A model generated the notes under the pieces. That model searched no databases. It was not told the origin of the DNA and saw only the letters and a list, made by a program, of their open reading frames with translations. From Erythrobacteraceae bacterium CFH 75059 (lineage in GTDB: Bacteria; Pseudomonadota; Alphaproteobacteria; Sphingomonadales; Sphingomonadaceae): a DNA stretch of 64,000 nucleotides. This document shows, in pieces, positions 1 through 9,228 of the stretch. A program made the position numbers and the translations under genes. The stretch covers positions 39,812 to 103,811 of the forward strand of contig SJSR01000005.1 in assembly GCA_004331795.1 (NCBI GenBank). Reading direction: 5' to 3'. Numbering within the stretch: position 1 is the first letter of the stretch; every line of letters starts with the position of its first letter.

Positions 1-1223
1 TAGCTTGGCCGCGAGTGTCCGCGCGGCGTGGCGCAGCTCGCACCCTTGAGGACGAACTGCCCGGCCATGAACTTGCCGTTGTACTCGCCAACGGCGCCCG
101 GCGCGGCCCGGAAACGCGGATGCGGCAGGTAGGCGGAGCGTGTCCACTGCCAGCAATCGCCGAACAGCGACGTTCCGCCCTGCGGCAGCGGCGCCCCCGC
201 TCCGTCGAGCTGGTGACCTCCGGCAGGATCGGCGTCGCGGCCGATCGCTTCCCATTCGGCCTCGGTCGGCAGCCGGTGCCCCGCCCAGGCGGCAAACGCG
301 TCGGCCTCGAAGTAGGAGACATGCGTGACCGGGCGCTCCGGATCGACGGGACGCCATCCGGCAAGGGTGAACTGCTCCCACCCCGCATCGCTGCGGCGCC
401 AGTAGAGCGGAGAGCAGACGCCATGCTCCCGCACCCAGGCCAGCCCGTCGGCAAGCCACAGGGCCGGATGCGCCGCGTATCCCCCGTCATCCATGAACGC
501 CAGCCACTCGCCGCAGGTGACGAGCCGGTTGCGCATGGCGAACGGCTGAAGCAGGTGCGCGTGCGCCGGCCCTTCATTGTCGAAGGCGAAACCGTCCCCT
601 TCGTGACCGACGCGCACCGTTCCGCCTGGGTGCGAAAGCCATTCCGCTTCAGCGGCATCGGCCTGCGGAGCGCACGGAGACACATCCGCCCACAGCGCCG
701 GGCCGAGCGGATTGCGGAACAGCGCGTGCTGGATGTCCGTGAGCAGCAGTTCCTGGTGCTGCTCCTCGTGGGCGATCCCCAGCGCCACAAGGGCGTGGCA
801 GCGCGGGTCGCCGAGCAACGGCTCCATCGCCGCGCTGACATGGTGCCGGTAATCGAGCACCTCATCGAGCGACGGCCGGCTCAGGAGGCCGCGGTCGGCC
901 CTCGCCAGCCGCGCCCCTTCCGCCTCGTAGTAGGAGTTGAACAGAAAGGCCCAGCCCTCGGCGAAGGGGCGGTATCCCGGCACATGGTCGCGCAGCAGGA
1001 AAGTCTCCCAGAACCATGTGGTGTGCGCGAGGTGCCACTTTGCCGGCGAGGCGTCGGGCATCGACTGGATCGTGGCGTCGGCATCCGACAGCGGCGCGGC
1101 AAGCGCCTCCGTCATCTGGCGGGTCCGGCGGAACCGGTCCGCCAGCACAGCGCCCTCGTCCGCCGGGTCGGCGTGCGGACGGGAGAGCGGCGGCACTCCG
1201 GGAGGGCAGGCATGTGCGCGCAT
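1..1223 (-). CDS. egtB: Hercynine oxygenase EgtB, cut by left window edge
   Basis: Non-haem iron enzyme of ergothioneine synthesis that couples a sulfur donor (gamma-glutamylcysteine or cysteine, depending on the subtype) to hercynine with O2. About 407 codons are present. The N-terminal DinB-like domain carries the iron-binding histidines, HLAHTTWFWE (about residues 64-73) and HEEQHQEL (152-159). The rest is the formylglycine-generating-enzyme-like domain, ending inside the conserved GKFMAGQFVLKG segment, so only about 20 residues lie off the left edge. The start used is ATG at 1223; it has no clear ribosome site, and GTG at 1148 would fit the family N-terminus better. The partner methyltransferase EgtD, usually adjacent, would lie outside the window. 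Confidence 0.9.
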   Translation of the reverse strand, partial: MRAHACPPGVPPLSRPHADPADEGAVLADRFRRTRQMTEALAAPLSDADATIQSMPDASPAKWHLAHTTWFWETFLLRDHVPGYRPFAEGWAFLFNSYYEAEGARLARADRGLLSRPSLDEVLDYRHHVSAAMEPLLGDPRCHALVALGIAHEEQHQELLLTDIQHALFRNPLGPALWADVSPCAPQADAAEAEWLSHPGGTVRVGHEGDGFAFDNEGPAHAHLLQPFAMRNRLVTCGEWLAFMDDGGYAAHPALWLADGLAWVREHGVCSPLYWRRSDAGWEQFTLAGWRPVDPERPVTHVSYFEADAFAAWAGHRLPTEAEWEAIGRDADPAGGHQLDGAGAPLPQGGTSLFGDCWQWTRSAYLPHPRFRAAPGAVGEYNGKFMAGQFVLKGASCATPRGHSRPS

Positions 1224-1289
1224 CCGGAGTCCGGCGTATCAGCCCCGGACCGGCGAGGCAACCGGCGCTGGACATGGGGCCGGGGCGGG

Positions 1290-2657
1290 TCAGGCGGCGT
1301 CGCGCGACCGGTCCGCGGCCTGCGCGTTGAGCATCTCGGCCAGCAGGAAGGCAAGCTCGAGCGACTGCGCCGCGTTCAACCGCGGGTCGCAATGCGTTTC
1401 GTATCGGGTTTTCAGCTCGTCGTCGGTGATGGCGACAGCGCCGCCGATGCACTCGGTCACGTCCTGCCCGGTCATCTCGACATGGATGCCGCCGGCATGC
1501 GTGCCCTCGGCCCGGTGGACGCGGAAGAAGCCGCGCACTTCGCGCAGCACCCGGTCGAACGGACGGGTCTTGTAGCCGCTCGACGAGGCGACGCTGTTGC
1601 CGTGCATCGGATCGCAGCTCCACACGACCGGATGCCCGTCCTGCCGCACCGCCCGCACCAGCCGGGGCAGCAGCTCCTCGACCTTGTCGGCGCCCATCCG
1701 GATGATGAGCGTGATGCGCCCCGGAACACGGGCGGGATCGAGGATGGCGAGCAGGCGCAGAAGATCGTCGGGGTCGGTCGCCGGGCCGCATTTGATCCCC
1801 AGCGGATTGCCGATGCCGCGGGCAAACTCCACATGCGCCGACCCGGCAAAGCGCGTGCGGTCGCCGATCCACAGCATGTGGGCGCTCGTGTCGAACCATT
1901 CGCCAGTGTCCGGCTCGCGCCGGGTCATGGCCGCCTCGTAAGGGAGCAGCAGAGCCTCGTGGCTGGTGAAGAAGGCGGTGCTGCGCAGCTGGGGCACGTT
2001 GTCCGGATCGACGCCGCAGGCTTCCATGAAGTCCAGCGCCTCGCTGATGCGGTCGGCAAGGTCGTTGAACCGCTCCGCCCAGCGGCTGCGGGCCATGAAG
2101 TCGAGCGTCCAGCCATGGATACGCCGCAGGTTGGCATAGCCGCCCCCCGACAGCGCGCGCAGCAGGTTGAGCGTGGCCGCGGCCTGAAGGTGGGCGCGCA
2201 CCATGCGCGCCGGATCGTTGCGCCGGGCCTGCGCATCGAATGCCAGCCCGTTGACGTTGTCGCCGAAATAGCTCGGCAGGGTGACGCCGTCGCGGGTTTC
2301 GGTCGGCGCGCTGCGCGGCTTGGCGAACTGCCCCGCCATGCGGCCGACCTTCACCACCGGTCGTTTCGAGGCGAAGGTGAGCACCACCGCCATCTGCAGG
2401 ATGACGCGGAAGGTGTTGCGCACATTGTCGGGGTGGAACTCGGCGAAGCTCTCGGCGCAGTCGCCGCCCTGCAGCAGGAACGCCCGGCCTTGCGCGACTT
2501 CCGCCAGCCGCTCACGCAGCTCCCGGGCCTCGCCCCCGAAGACGAGCGGAGGGTAGTTGGACAGCGTCCCGACGACGGCGGACAGCGCCTCCGCATCCTC
2601 GTAGTGCGGCAGGTGGCGCGCCTCGAAGGCGGTCCAGCTGTGGGGATGCCAGCTCAT
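1290..2657 (-). CDS. aroG: Class II 3-deoxy-7-phosphoheptulonate (DAHP) synthase
   Basis: Condenses phosphoenolpyruvate and erythrose 4-phosphate, the first step of the shikimate pathway, in the cytoplasm. The 455-residue length is normal for the class II (plant-like) enzyme. Class II signatures are clear: [13 protein letters not shown] early, [24 protein letters not shown], and the metal and substrate region [10 protein letters not shown] followed by [18 protein letters not shown]. The protein is complete from ATG to stop. It lies 66 bases upstream of egtB and downstream of the M16 peptidase on the same strand. The spacing permits cotranscription, but the three functions have no obvious link. 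The symbol is the usual one for class II enzymes; some genomes call it aroF. Confidence 0.95.
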   Translation of the reverse strand: MSWHPHSWTAFEARHLPHYEDAEALSAVVGTLSNYPPLVFGGEARELRERLAEVAQGRAFLLQGGDCAESFAEFHPDNVRNTFRVILQMAVVLTFASKRPVVKVGRMAGQFAKPRSAPTETRDGVTLPSYFGDNVNGLAFDAQARRNDPARMVRAHLQAAATLNLLRALSGGGYANLRRIHGWTLDFMARSRWAERFNDLADRISEALDFMEACGVDPDNVPQLRSTAFFTSHEALLLPYEAAMTRREPDTGEWFDTSAHMLWIGDRTRFAGSAHVEFARGIGNPLGIKCGPATDPDDLLRLLAILDPARVPGRITLIIRMGADKVEELLPRLVRAVRQDGHPVVWSCDPMHGNSVASSSGYKTRPFDRVLREVRGFFRVHRAEGTHAGGIHVEMTGQDVTECIGGAVAITDDELKTRYETHCDPRLNAAQSLELAFLLAEMLNAQAADRSRDAA

Positions 2658-2715
2658 CGGCAGAACCGCCTCGCAGGCTGCGCCCGGACCGCGCCGGACG
2701 CATGCGGACGCCCGC

Positions 2716-5700
2716 TCACCGCCCGGTTCCTGCCGCGCCGGCAGCAGGTGCCGCCGCTCCCTGCCCGTGCCGCACCGCCAGCGCCTCTCCTTCGGGGAGA
2801 ACGGCGACCTTCACCGCGCGGTCGGCGGCAAGGAAACGGGCGGCGAGACGGTTCATCGCCTCGGGCGTGGTGCGCGAGTAATCGTTCACCACGGACCGCA
2901 TCAGCCCGAACAGACGCGGATCGCGGGTGGCCCCTTCCAGCTGCATCATCCAGAACGCATTGCCGGAGGTGACGCGGGTGATCAACTGGCGCAGCGGCTC
3001 CGTCACCAGCGCCAGCTCCTCGTCCGAGGGAGGAGCGCTGGCAAGTTCCGCCGCGATGCGTTCCGCTTCCTCGAAGAAGACCGGCACATCCTGCGAGCGC
3101 AGCTGCGCCGCCGCGACGATCCGCCCCCCCGTCGCCGCGTCGGCGGGCCAGGTGTTCCCCACCGAGGGCGAGTAGCTGGCGCCGAGCCGCTCGCGCAGCG
3201 CTTCGAACAGGCGGTTGTTGAACAGCTGGGTCAGGATCTCGAGCTGCCGTCCGGTGCGCAGCTCCTCGACGCCGCCGCCCGTGTTCCACGCCATCACCGC
3301 GGCTGCCTGACCCCGCTCGCCGCGATGGGTCAGCACCACCGGCGCGCCTGTTCCACCCGTCACCGCCGGCGGGGTCGCGGCCGGCGTCGCCGCCGGGCGC
3401 GGCGCGAGGGCGCCGAAGGTGCGGCGCAGGCTCTCCACCGCCGCGGCCTCGTCGAAGTCGCCGAAGATGAGCACCTCCACCGGCCCCGAGGCCAGCACCG
3501 GCTCCCATGTCGCGCGGAAGGTTTCGGGTGTCACCTGCTCCAGCGTGGCCGGAGCGGGACTGGCGAAGCGCGGATCACGGCCGCGCAGCACCCATTCGAG
3601 GTCGCGCTGCAGCACGCCGGCCGGGCTGGTGCCGAGACTCGCATAGGCAAGCTGCGCCGCGGCGCGGGCGCGCAGCAGGGGGTTGGGATCCCAGCGCGGC
3701 ATCGCCAGCTTGGCGGCGAACAGGTAGAGCTGGTCCGCGAGATCGTCGCGGCGCGTCTGCGCCGAGAAGCTGAACGATCCCTCGCCGATCTCGAAGTCGA
3801 AGCCCATGCGGCGCCCGGTGCTGATCCGGTCCAGCTCCTCCTGCCCGAGCGTGCCGAGCCCCATGCCGATCAGCGCCGCCTTGCCGAGCGCCACATTCGC
3901 GCCGGCCTCGGGAGCGAAGGCGCCATAGCCGGCGCCGAAGCGCACCTTCACCGTCACCCGGCCCGGTTCCTCCGGCGTGGACCACAGCAGCGCCTTGACG
4001 CCGTTCGCGAACTCGACCTGATTGATCGACAGCAGCCCGGTCGGCTCCTGCCGCACCACCCTGCCGGGTTCGCCGATGGCCGGCAGATCGTCGAAGCGGA
4101 TGGCGGACGCGTCGAGGCGCACGTTCGCGGCCGGTGCCGCCGGCGCGGCCAGCGCCGTGCGCAGGGCGGCAGCGGTCGCCTCGTTCGCCGCCGGCGTGAC
4201 GAGCGCCGCGCGCAGGACCGTGCCCGTGAACAGCGCCCGCGTGTGCCGCAGCACGTCCTCGGGCGTCACCCGGTCCTTCATGCCGGAGAACACCGCCAGA
4301 ACCGTGTCCGGGGACGCCACCGTCTCGCGGATGTCGACCGCCTGCACAACCTGGTCTGCAAGCGTGGCGCCGGGCAGCACCTCGCTCTGCTCCACGCTGC
4401 TGCGGAAGCCGATCTCCAGCTCGGCGATTTCGCGCTCGAGCTCCTCCCGGCTGGGGGGAGTGGCCAGCGCGTCGGCGATAACGCCCCGCACGTCGCTCAG
4501 CGCGCCGCGCCAGTCGGCGCCCAGCGGCGCGAGGGTGACAAAGGTCGCGTCCGCCGACCGGCTGACGTCGTCCTGCTGCACCTGCGCATACAGGAAGCTG
4601 CCACCCGCCCGCGCACGGGCCTCCAGCCGGCGGTTGATCAAGGCCTGGGCCAGGGCGTCGACGAGCAGACCCTCGTTGTAGGCGATCGTGTCCTGCACCG
4701 GCCGCCACGGCCGCAGGACGGCGTAGGTCAGCGTGCGCGGCAGATCCGGCTCGACGATCACGCGGGTTTCGCCGACCGGCGGGTTTCCGCGCGCGCCGCG
4801 CGGGGGCCGCGGGTCGCCGAACGAAGGGGCGGCAACCGCGACGCCGGGCACCCGCCAGTCGGCAAACGCGCTTTCGAGCGCCGCGGCCATGACGAGCGGA
4901 TCGAGGTCGCCGGCAACGACGATCACGGTGTTCTCGGGCCGGTACCAGCGCGCGTGGAACGCCTGCAAGGCGCGCGGTGTGGCGCGCCGCAGGGTTTCTT
5001 CGGTGCCGATCGGCACTCGGCTGGCCAGCCGCTGACCGGCAAACAGCGTCTCGCGCGTGGCGCGCCCCGCGCGCAGGGCCGGACCCTGGCTTTCGCGCAT
5101 CTCGGCCAGCACGATCGGCAGTTCCGCGGCGATGTTGCCTTCGGAAAGCACCGGCTCGCGCACCATGCCCGACAGCAGCCGCACGCTCTCGCGCAGCTTG
5201 TCGGGCGTGATGGCCGGCAGGTCGAGCTTGTAGACGGTCTGCGTCGGCGTCGTCTCGGCATTCGTGTCGCTGCCGAAGGTCGCGCCGAGCCGCTGCCATG
5301 TGGGGATGGCCTGCCCCGGACCCAGATCGCGGCTCTCGCGGAACAGCAGGTGTTCGATGAAGTGGGCAAAGCCGCGCTCGTCATCCGCCTCGTGCAGGCT
5401 GCCCGCGTCAATGCGGACGCGGATCGCCACCTGGCCCGGCGGCACCCCGTTGCGGCGCACGGCGTAGCGCAGCCCGTTGTCCATTCGCCCGAACAGCCAT
5501 TCCGGGTCGCGGGGAACGTCGCTGCCCTCGTACAGCCACGGAATCGCGTCGGCAGGCTGAAGGAAGCGGGGAGCCGCCTGTTCGGAGCGCGCGGACGGCG
5601 CCGGCTCCACAGCCTGCTGCGCCACCAGTGGCGGAGCCAGAAGCGCAAGCGCCGGAACGAGAAGGGCGAGGCGGCGCAGCGCGCGGGGCAGCAGGGTCAT
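2716..5700 (-). CDS. Exported M16 family zinc metallopeptidase (two-repeat, pitrilysin-like)
   Basis: A 994-residue protein with a cleavable signal peptide (positively charged start, hydrophobic run around residues 10-25, Ala-Gln cleavage region), so it should act in the periplasm. The inverted zinc motif HFIEH sits at residues 113-117, with the downstream acidic helix [11 protein letters not shown] providing the third ligand region. The second, catalytically inactive M16 half follows, with the substrate-cradle segment [16 protein letters not shown] near residues 850-865. Length and two-repeat layout fit single-chain M16 peptidases that degrade small peptides or assist in envelope quality control. 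Substrate is unknown. It is divergent from nfu across a 105-base gap holding a TATAGG-like box. Confidence 0.93.
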   Translation of the reverse strand: MTLLPRALRRLALLVPALALLAPPLVAQQAVEPAPSARSEQAAPRFLQPADAIPWLYEGSDVPRDPEWLFGRMDNGLRYAVRRNGVPPGQVAIRVRIDAGSLHEADDERGFAHFIEHLLFRESRDLGPGQAIPTWQRLGATFGSDTNAETTPTQTVYKLDLPAITPDKLRESVRLLSGMVREPVLSEGNIAAELPIVLAEMRESQGPALRAGRATRETLFAGQRLASRVPIGTEETLRRATPRALQAFHARWYRPENTVIVVAGDLDPLVMAAALESAFADWRVPGVAVAAPSFGDPRPPRGARGNPPVGETRVIVEPDLPRTLTYAVLRPWRPVQDTIAYNEGLLVDALAQALINRRLEARARAGGSFLYAQVQQDDVSRSADATFVTLAPLGADWRGALSDVRGVIADALATPPSREELEREIAELEIGFRSSVEQSEVLPGATLADQVVQAVDIRETVASPDTVLAVFSGMKDRVTPEDVLRHTRALFTGTVLRAALVTPAANEATAAALRTALAAPAAPAANVRLDASAIRFDDLPAIGEPGRVVRQEPTGLLSINQVEFANGVKALLWSTPEEPGRVTVKVRFGAGYGAFAPEAGANVALGKAALIGMGLGTLGQEELDRISTGRRMGFDFEIGEGSFSFSAQTRRDDLADQLYLFAAKLAMPRWDPNPLLRARAAAQLAYASLGTSPAGVLQRDLEWVLRGRDPRFASPAPATLEQVTPETFRATWEPVLASGPVEVLIFGDFDEAAAVESLRRTFGALAPRPAATPAATPPAVTGGTGAPVVLTHRGERGQAAAVMAWNTGGGVEELRTGRQLEILTQLFNNRLFEALRERLGASYSPSVGNTWPADAATGGRIVAAAQLRSQDVPVFFEEAERIAAELASAPPSDEELALVTEPLRQLITRVTSGNAFWMMQLEGATRDPRLFGLMRSVVNDYSRTTPEAMNRLAARFLAADRAVKVAVLPEGEALAVRHGQGAAAPAAGAAGTGR

Positions 5701-5805
5701 GGAGCCGCATATAGGTCAGCCTGCCGTGAAGGGCCAGTGAACACGGCCACCGGCTTGCGGCGCGCATCCCTTGTCCGGCAACAAAGGCCCGCCTACATCG
5801 CCGCC

Positions 5806-6384
5806 ATGTACATCGAGACGCAGCCCACGCCCAATCCGGCGAGCCGCAAGTTCCTGCCCGGACAGCAGGTGATGCCGTCCGGGACGCGGGAGTTCGCCAG
5901 CCCGGAAGCCGCCACGGCCTCGCCGCTGGCGCAGGCCCTGTTCGATACGGGCGAGGTCGTGAACGTGCTGTTCGGACACGATTTCGTGACGGTCACGGCG
6001 GCACCGGGGGTCGACTGGGCGACGCTCCGCCCCGAAGTGCTGGCCGTTCTCCTCGATCATTTCGTCACCGGCCAGCCCCTGTTCCGCAACGAGGGTGCCG
6101 CCGCGATCGCGGTGCCGGCAGAGGACGAGCCGGTGGTCGAGGACGATCCCGCCGACGCGGAGATCATCGCCCAGATCCACGAACTGCTGGAAAGCCGGGT
6201 GCGTCCCGCGGTGGCCGGTGACGGCGGGGACATCCGGTATCGCGGCTTCAGGGACGGCGTGGTGTATCTCGCGCTCCAGGGCGCGTGCTCGGGCTGCCCG
6301 TCGTCCACCGCGACGCTCAAGCATGGCATCGAAGGGCTGCTGAAGCACTACATCCCCGAAGTCGTCGAAGTCCGGGCCGCCTGA
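5806..6384 (+). CDS. NifU family iron-sulfur scaffold protein (Nfu type)
   Basis: A 192-residue Nfu protein that receives and delivers Fe-S clusters. The N-terminal Nfu_N domain begins MYIETQPTPNPASRKF, a strongly conserved opening that fixes the start at ATG 5806 although the frame stays open far upstream. The C-terminal NifU-like domain (about 115-190) holds the cluster-binding CSGC motif in LQGACSGCPSS. The linker between them is acidic. It is followed 13 bases later by a nitroreductase and then tsaB-rimI, a common order in sphingomonads. Confidence 0.95.
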   Translation: MYIETQPTPNPASRKFLPGQQVMPSGTREFASPEAATASPLAQALFDTGEVVNVLFGHDFVTVTAAPGVDWATLRPEVLAVLLDHFVTGQPLFRNEGAAAIAVPAEDEPVVEDDPADAEIIAQIHELLESRVRPAVAGDGGDIRYRGFRDGVVYLALQGACSGCPSSTATLKHGIEGLLKHYIPEVVEVRAA

Positions 6385-6397
6385 AGGACGAGCGCAG

Positions 6398-7003
6398 ATG
6401 AAGCAGTATCACGACCGGCCGGTGGACGACGCCGTGCTCGACCAGCTGTTCCTGGAGGCGCGCAGCTACAATGGCTGGCTGGACCGGCCCGTCTCCGAGG
6501 CGCAGATCCGCCGCCTCTACGATCTGATGAAGATGGGGCCGACCTCCGCCAACATGCAGCCGTCGCGGCTAGTCTGGTGCGTGTCGCCCGAAGCGCGCGA
6601 GCGGCTGGCGCGCCATGCGATCGAGAGCAACCGGGCGAAGATCGTCACTGCTCCGGTGTGCGTGGTGATCGGCTTCGACCGGGATTTCCACGAACAACTG
6701 CCGTGGCTCTTTCCGCATACGGACGCACGCAGCTGGTTCGCCGATGATCCCGACGGGCGCGTGGTCGGCGCACGGCGCAACTCGGCGCTTCAGGGGGCCT
6801 ATCTCATGCTGGCGGCGCGCGCTTTGGGGATGGACTGCGGCCCGATGTCGGGCGTCGACCTCGACGGGGTGACGCGCGAATTCTATGCCGACCAGCCCCG
6901 CGTGGAGGCCGACTGGATTTGTTCCATCGGCTATGGCGATCCGGCGTCGGTGTTCGGGCGCAGCCCTCGCCCCGAGTTCGAACGCTTCAACCGCGTGCTG
7001 TAG
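6398..7003 (+). CDS. Nitroreductase family protein, malonic semialdehyde reductase (RutE)-like
   Basis: A 201-residue FMN-dependent oxidoreductase of the RutE/HadB subgroup. The start matches the subgroup (long helix, ARSYNGW), the MKMGPTSANMQPSRLVW segment is the flavin-binding region, and GAYLMLAARALGMDCGPMSG lies in the dimer and flavin site. RutE itself reduces malonic semialdehyde in pyrimidine degradation, but no other rut gene is nearby, so the substrate here is unassigned. It lies 13 bases after nfu and 33 bases before tsaB and is probably cotranscribed. Confidence 0.85.
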   Translation: MKQYHDRPVDDAVLDQLFLEARSYNGWLDRPVSEAQIRRLYDLMKMGPTSANMQPSRLVWCVSPEARERLARHAIESNRAKIVTAPVCVVIGFDRDFHEQLPWLFPHTDARSWFADDPDGRVVGARRNSALQGAYLMLAARALGMDCGPMSGVDLDGVTREFYADQPRVEADWICSIGYGDPASVFGRSPRPEFERFNRVL

Positions 7004-7036
7004 GCCGCGGGGCATCGGGGTGGCGCAGCAGAGTCG

Positions 7037-7672
7037 ATGCTGACCGGTCGCACGCTGGTGATCGAGACGGCGACCGAGGCGTGCTCGGTTGCTCTCCTCG
7101 ATGACGGTCAGGCCGTGGCGGACCGTCACGAGGTGCTGGGCCGCGGCCATGCCGAGCGCCTGGTGCCGCTGATCGCCCTGCTGCCCGAGCGCGGCCGCGC
7201 GGACCGCGTGCTCGTCTCGCTGGGGCCGGGAAGCTTCACCGGCACCCGGATCGGCATCGCCGCGGCGCGTGCCCTCGGCCTTGCCTGGCGGGTGCCGGTG
7301 CGCGGCTTCGCCACTCTGCAACTCGTCGCCGTGTCCGCCCGCGCACTGGTTGACGCCCGCGCCTTCACCGTGCTCATGGCGGCAGGACACGGCGAGTCGC
7401 ATCTTCAGCGCTTCGCCGACGGCGGCGCCGTCGACGCCGAACCGCTGCTGCTGCCCACGGCGGAGGCGCTGGTTCTGTGCCACGGCGCGCTGGTTGTCGG
7501 CAACCAGGCCGAGATCGTCCGCGCCGCTGGTGCCGCGACGGAGGCGGTGTTCGTCCTGCCCCGCGCCAGCGATGCCGGATCCCTTTTGCCTTCGGCCCTC
7601 CTCGAGACGACAGCGCCGATCTACGGCCGCCCGCCCGATGCGCGTGCGCGCTCGAACGGGACGGCCGGATGA
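7037..7672 (+). CDS. tsaB: tRNA t6A37 synthesis subunit TsaB
   Basis: Inactive ASKHA-fold partner of TsaD that scaffolds the complex making threonylcarbamoyladenosine at tRNA position 37. The 211-residue protein opens with LVIETATEACSVAL and contains the diagnostic SLGPGSFTGTRIGIAAARAL stretch around residues 55-75. Its stop overlaps the rimI start (ATGA-type junction at 7669-7672), so the two are translationally coupled, the usual arrangement in alphaproteobacteria. Confidence 0.95.
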   Translation: MLTGRTLVIETATEACSVALLDDGQAVADRHEVLGRGHAERLVPLIALLPERGRADRVLVSLGPGSFTGTRIGIAAARALGLAWRVPVRGFATLQLVAVSARALVDARAFTVLMAAGHGESHLQRFADGGAVDAEPLLLPTAEALVLCHGALVVGNQAEIVRAAGAATEAVFVLPRASDAGSLLPSALLETTAPIYGRPPDARARSNGTAG

Positions 7673-8154
7673 TGCGCCGCGTGGAGGCTATCATGGCGGT
7701 CATGGACCGCGCCTTCGATCCGCGCTGGGGCGAGGCATGGAACGCGCGGCAGGTCGCCGATGCCCTCGCAACGCCCAACACGCACAGCCTGCTGGCGGCG
7801 CCTGACGGCTCCGTCGCGGAGGATGGCGTCGACGTGGAGCAGCATCCCGCGGGTTTCCTCCTCTCGCGCGCGGCGGGGTCGGAGGAGGAGCTTCTCCTGC
7901 TCGGCGTCGCGCCGCCCTTCCGCAACCGCGGCATCGGCCGGGCCCTCGTCACCCGGTTCATCGCCGAGGCCAGGCTGCGCGGCGCCGAGAAGCTGTTTCT
8001 CGAGATGCGCGTGAACAACGAGGCGGACCGCTTCTACCGCCAACTCGGTTTTGTCCCAATCGGGCGCAGACCATCTTATTACCGGATTTATTCGGGCGGG
8101 TATCTTGATGCGACGACTTTCGTGTACGATCTTGTCGATCGTCATGACGCATAG
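7669..8154 (+). CDS. rimI: GNAT N-acetyltransferase, RimI-like (ribosomal protein alanine acetyltransferase)
   Basis: A 161-residue GNAT protein. The acetyl-CoA loop is visible as LLGVAPPFRNRGIGRALV (Q/RxxGxG/A type), followed by LFLEMRVNNEADRFYRQLGF, the helix and strand that place the RimI tyrosine and asparagine region. RimI acetylates the N-terminus of ribosomal protein S18. Two consecutive ATG codons (7669 and 7672) could start it; the first is used because it overlaps the tsaB stop. The last 100 bases are unusually AT-rich for this window. Confidence 0.88.
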   Translation: MMRRVEAIMAVMDRAFDPRWGEAWNARQVADALATPNTHSLLAAPDGSVAEDGVDVEQHPAGFLLSRAAGSEEELLLLGVAPPFRNRGIGRALVTRFIAEARLRGAEKLFLEMRVNNEADRFYRQLGFVPIGRRPSYYRIYSGGYLDATTFVYDLVDRHDA

Positions 8155-8185
8155 ATCCTGCGTGATGACCTAAGGGGCGCAGATC
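8154..8185 (+). terminator. Hairpin after tsaB-rimI
   Basis: An inverted repeat (GATCCTGCG at 8154-8162 against CGCAGATC at 8178-8185, one bulged base) starts at the rimI stop codon. No T-run follows, so it may be a weak terminator or part of the mucR leader. Confidence 0.3.
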
Positions 8186-8268
8186 ATAAACAGAACAGGG
8201 CTGACTGACATCGCATCGGGTCGAATGGGCGTTGTCGGCATCAAAGCCTTGAAGGAGAAGCAGATCAG

Positions 8269-8712
8269 ATGAATTCCACCGATACAGAAGGCGGCGACAT
8301 GCTTGTCACGCTGACAGCAGAAATCGTCGCCGCGCATGTCAGCCACAACAGCACCGCTGTCGACGAAGTGCCGCAGCTTATCCGCGCTGTTCATGAAGCC
8401 CTGAGCGATCTTGGCAAGCCGCAGCCGCCGCTGGAAGAGCCGCTGGAGCCGGCGGTGCCGATCCGCTCGTCGGTCAAGCCCGATTACATTGTCTGCCTTG
8501 AGGACGGCAAGAAGCTGAAAATGCTCAAGCGCTATCTCAAGAGCAAGTACGACATGACTCCCGAGCAGTACCGGGAACGCTGGAACCTTCCGGCCGATTA
8601 CCCGATGGTCGCGCCGAACTATGCGGAAACGCGGCGTGATCTCGCCAAGAAGATCGGCCTCGGGCGCAAGCCGGGGCAGAAGCAGGGCGGCCGCAAGCCG
8701 GCGAACGGCTGA
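8269..8712 (+). CDS. Ros/MucR family transcriptional regulator with altered zinc site
   Basis: A 147-residue member of the alphaproteobacterial Ros/MucR family, heterochromatin-like regulators that bind AT-rich promoter DNA. The N-terminal oligomerisation region starts LVTLTAEIVAAHVSHNS, and the DNA-binding domain runs from about residue 70 with the conserved MTPEQYRERW and LPADYPMVAPNYAETR blocks. In Ros the zinc ligands are Cys-x2-Cys-x9-His-x4-His; the equivalent residues here are Cys76, Asp79, Tyr89 and Tyr94, so both histidines are gone. It is preceded by a good ribosome site (AAGGAGAAG, 8249-8257). The 114-base leader is AT-richer than its surroundings, which could allow autoregulation. 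Confidence 0.92.
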   Translation: MNSTDTEGGDMLVTLTAEIVAAHVSHNSTAVDEVPQLIRAVHEALSDLGKPQPPLEEPLEPAVPIRSSVKPDYIVCLEDGKKLKMLKRYLKSKYDMTPEQYRERWNLPADYPMVAPNYAETRRDLAKKIGLGRKPGQKQGGRKPANG

Positions 8713-8786
8713 CAAGGCAGGCTTGGGTTGAGGCAACGCGGGCAAGGCGGTAAGCTTTGCCCGCGGGACGGCTGCAGGAGGTATTC

Positions 8787-9221
8787 GTGTCCAACGCCAT
8801 CGACCTCGAGCAAGTGTGCGCGCAAAAGGGCCTGCGCATCACCGAGCAGCGCCGCGTCATCGCACAGGTGCTCTCGGCGAGCGACGATCACCCCGATGTC
8901 GAACTGGTGCACCGGCGAGCGGTGGAAATCGATCCGGGCATTTCCATCGCCACCGTCTACCGCACCGTGCGGCTGTTCGAGGAAGCCGGCATCCTCAACC
9001 GCCATGATTTCGGCAACGGCCGTGCCCGCTACGAAGCGTCCTCCGAAGACCATCACGACCATCTGATCGACGTCGAGACGGGCAAGGTGCTGGAATTCGT
9101 CGATCCCGAAATGGAAGCGCTGCAGAAGCGCATTGCCGAGCGGATGGGCTATCGCCTCGTCGATCACCGGATGGAGCTGTACGCCGTGCGGCTCGACCGT
9201 TCGGAGCCGGATCCGGCCTGA
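8787..9221 (+). CDS. fur: Fur family metal-responsive regulator
   Basis: A 144-residue Fur protein. The start is GTG at 8787, chosen because CAGGAGG lies six bases upstream; an in-frame ATG at 8757 would add ten residues with no ribosome site. The winged helix includes SIATVYRTVRLFEEAGI. The regulatory metal-site cluster DHHDHLIDVETGKVLEFVDPE is present. The C-terminal cysteine pairs found in some Fur proteins are absent, which fits alphaproteobacterial Fur (often an iron or manganese sensor). plsC begins 8 bases after its stop. Confidence 0.92.
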   Translation: MSNAIDLEQVCAQKGLRITEQRRVIAQVLSASDDHPDVELVHRRAVEIDPGISIATVYRTVRLFEEAGILNRHDFGNGRARYEASSEDHHDHLIDVETGKVLEFVDPEMEALQKRIAERMGYRLVDHRMELYAVRLDRSEPDPA

Positions 9222-9228
9222 TCCCCGC

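Noticed and set aside
1242..1286. GCCCCGG/CCGGGGC repeat between the DAHP synthase gene and egtB as a terminator
   Set aside because: The loop exceeds 30 bases and no T-run follows; in such GC-rich DNA this pairing is expected by chance.
15..6384. Very long plus-strand open frames opposite the egtB, DAHP synthase and M16 genes
   Set aside because: They are antisense shadows caused by high GC. Their translations are Arg/His/Gln-rich with no domain, while the minus frames encode recognisable families. Only the end (5806-6384) is real, as nfu.
8040..8135. AT-rich patch at the 3' end of rimI as a sign of transfer or an attachment site
   Set aside because: It is part of an intact rimI coding end and precedes a MucR-type gene; no repeats or mobile genes are nearby. 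A promoter or regulator-binding region for mucR is a simpler reading.
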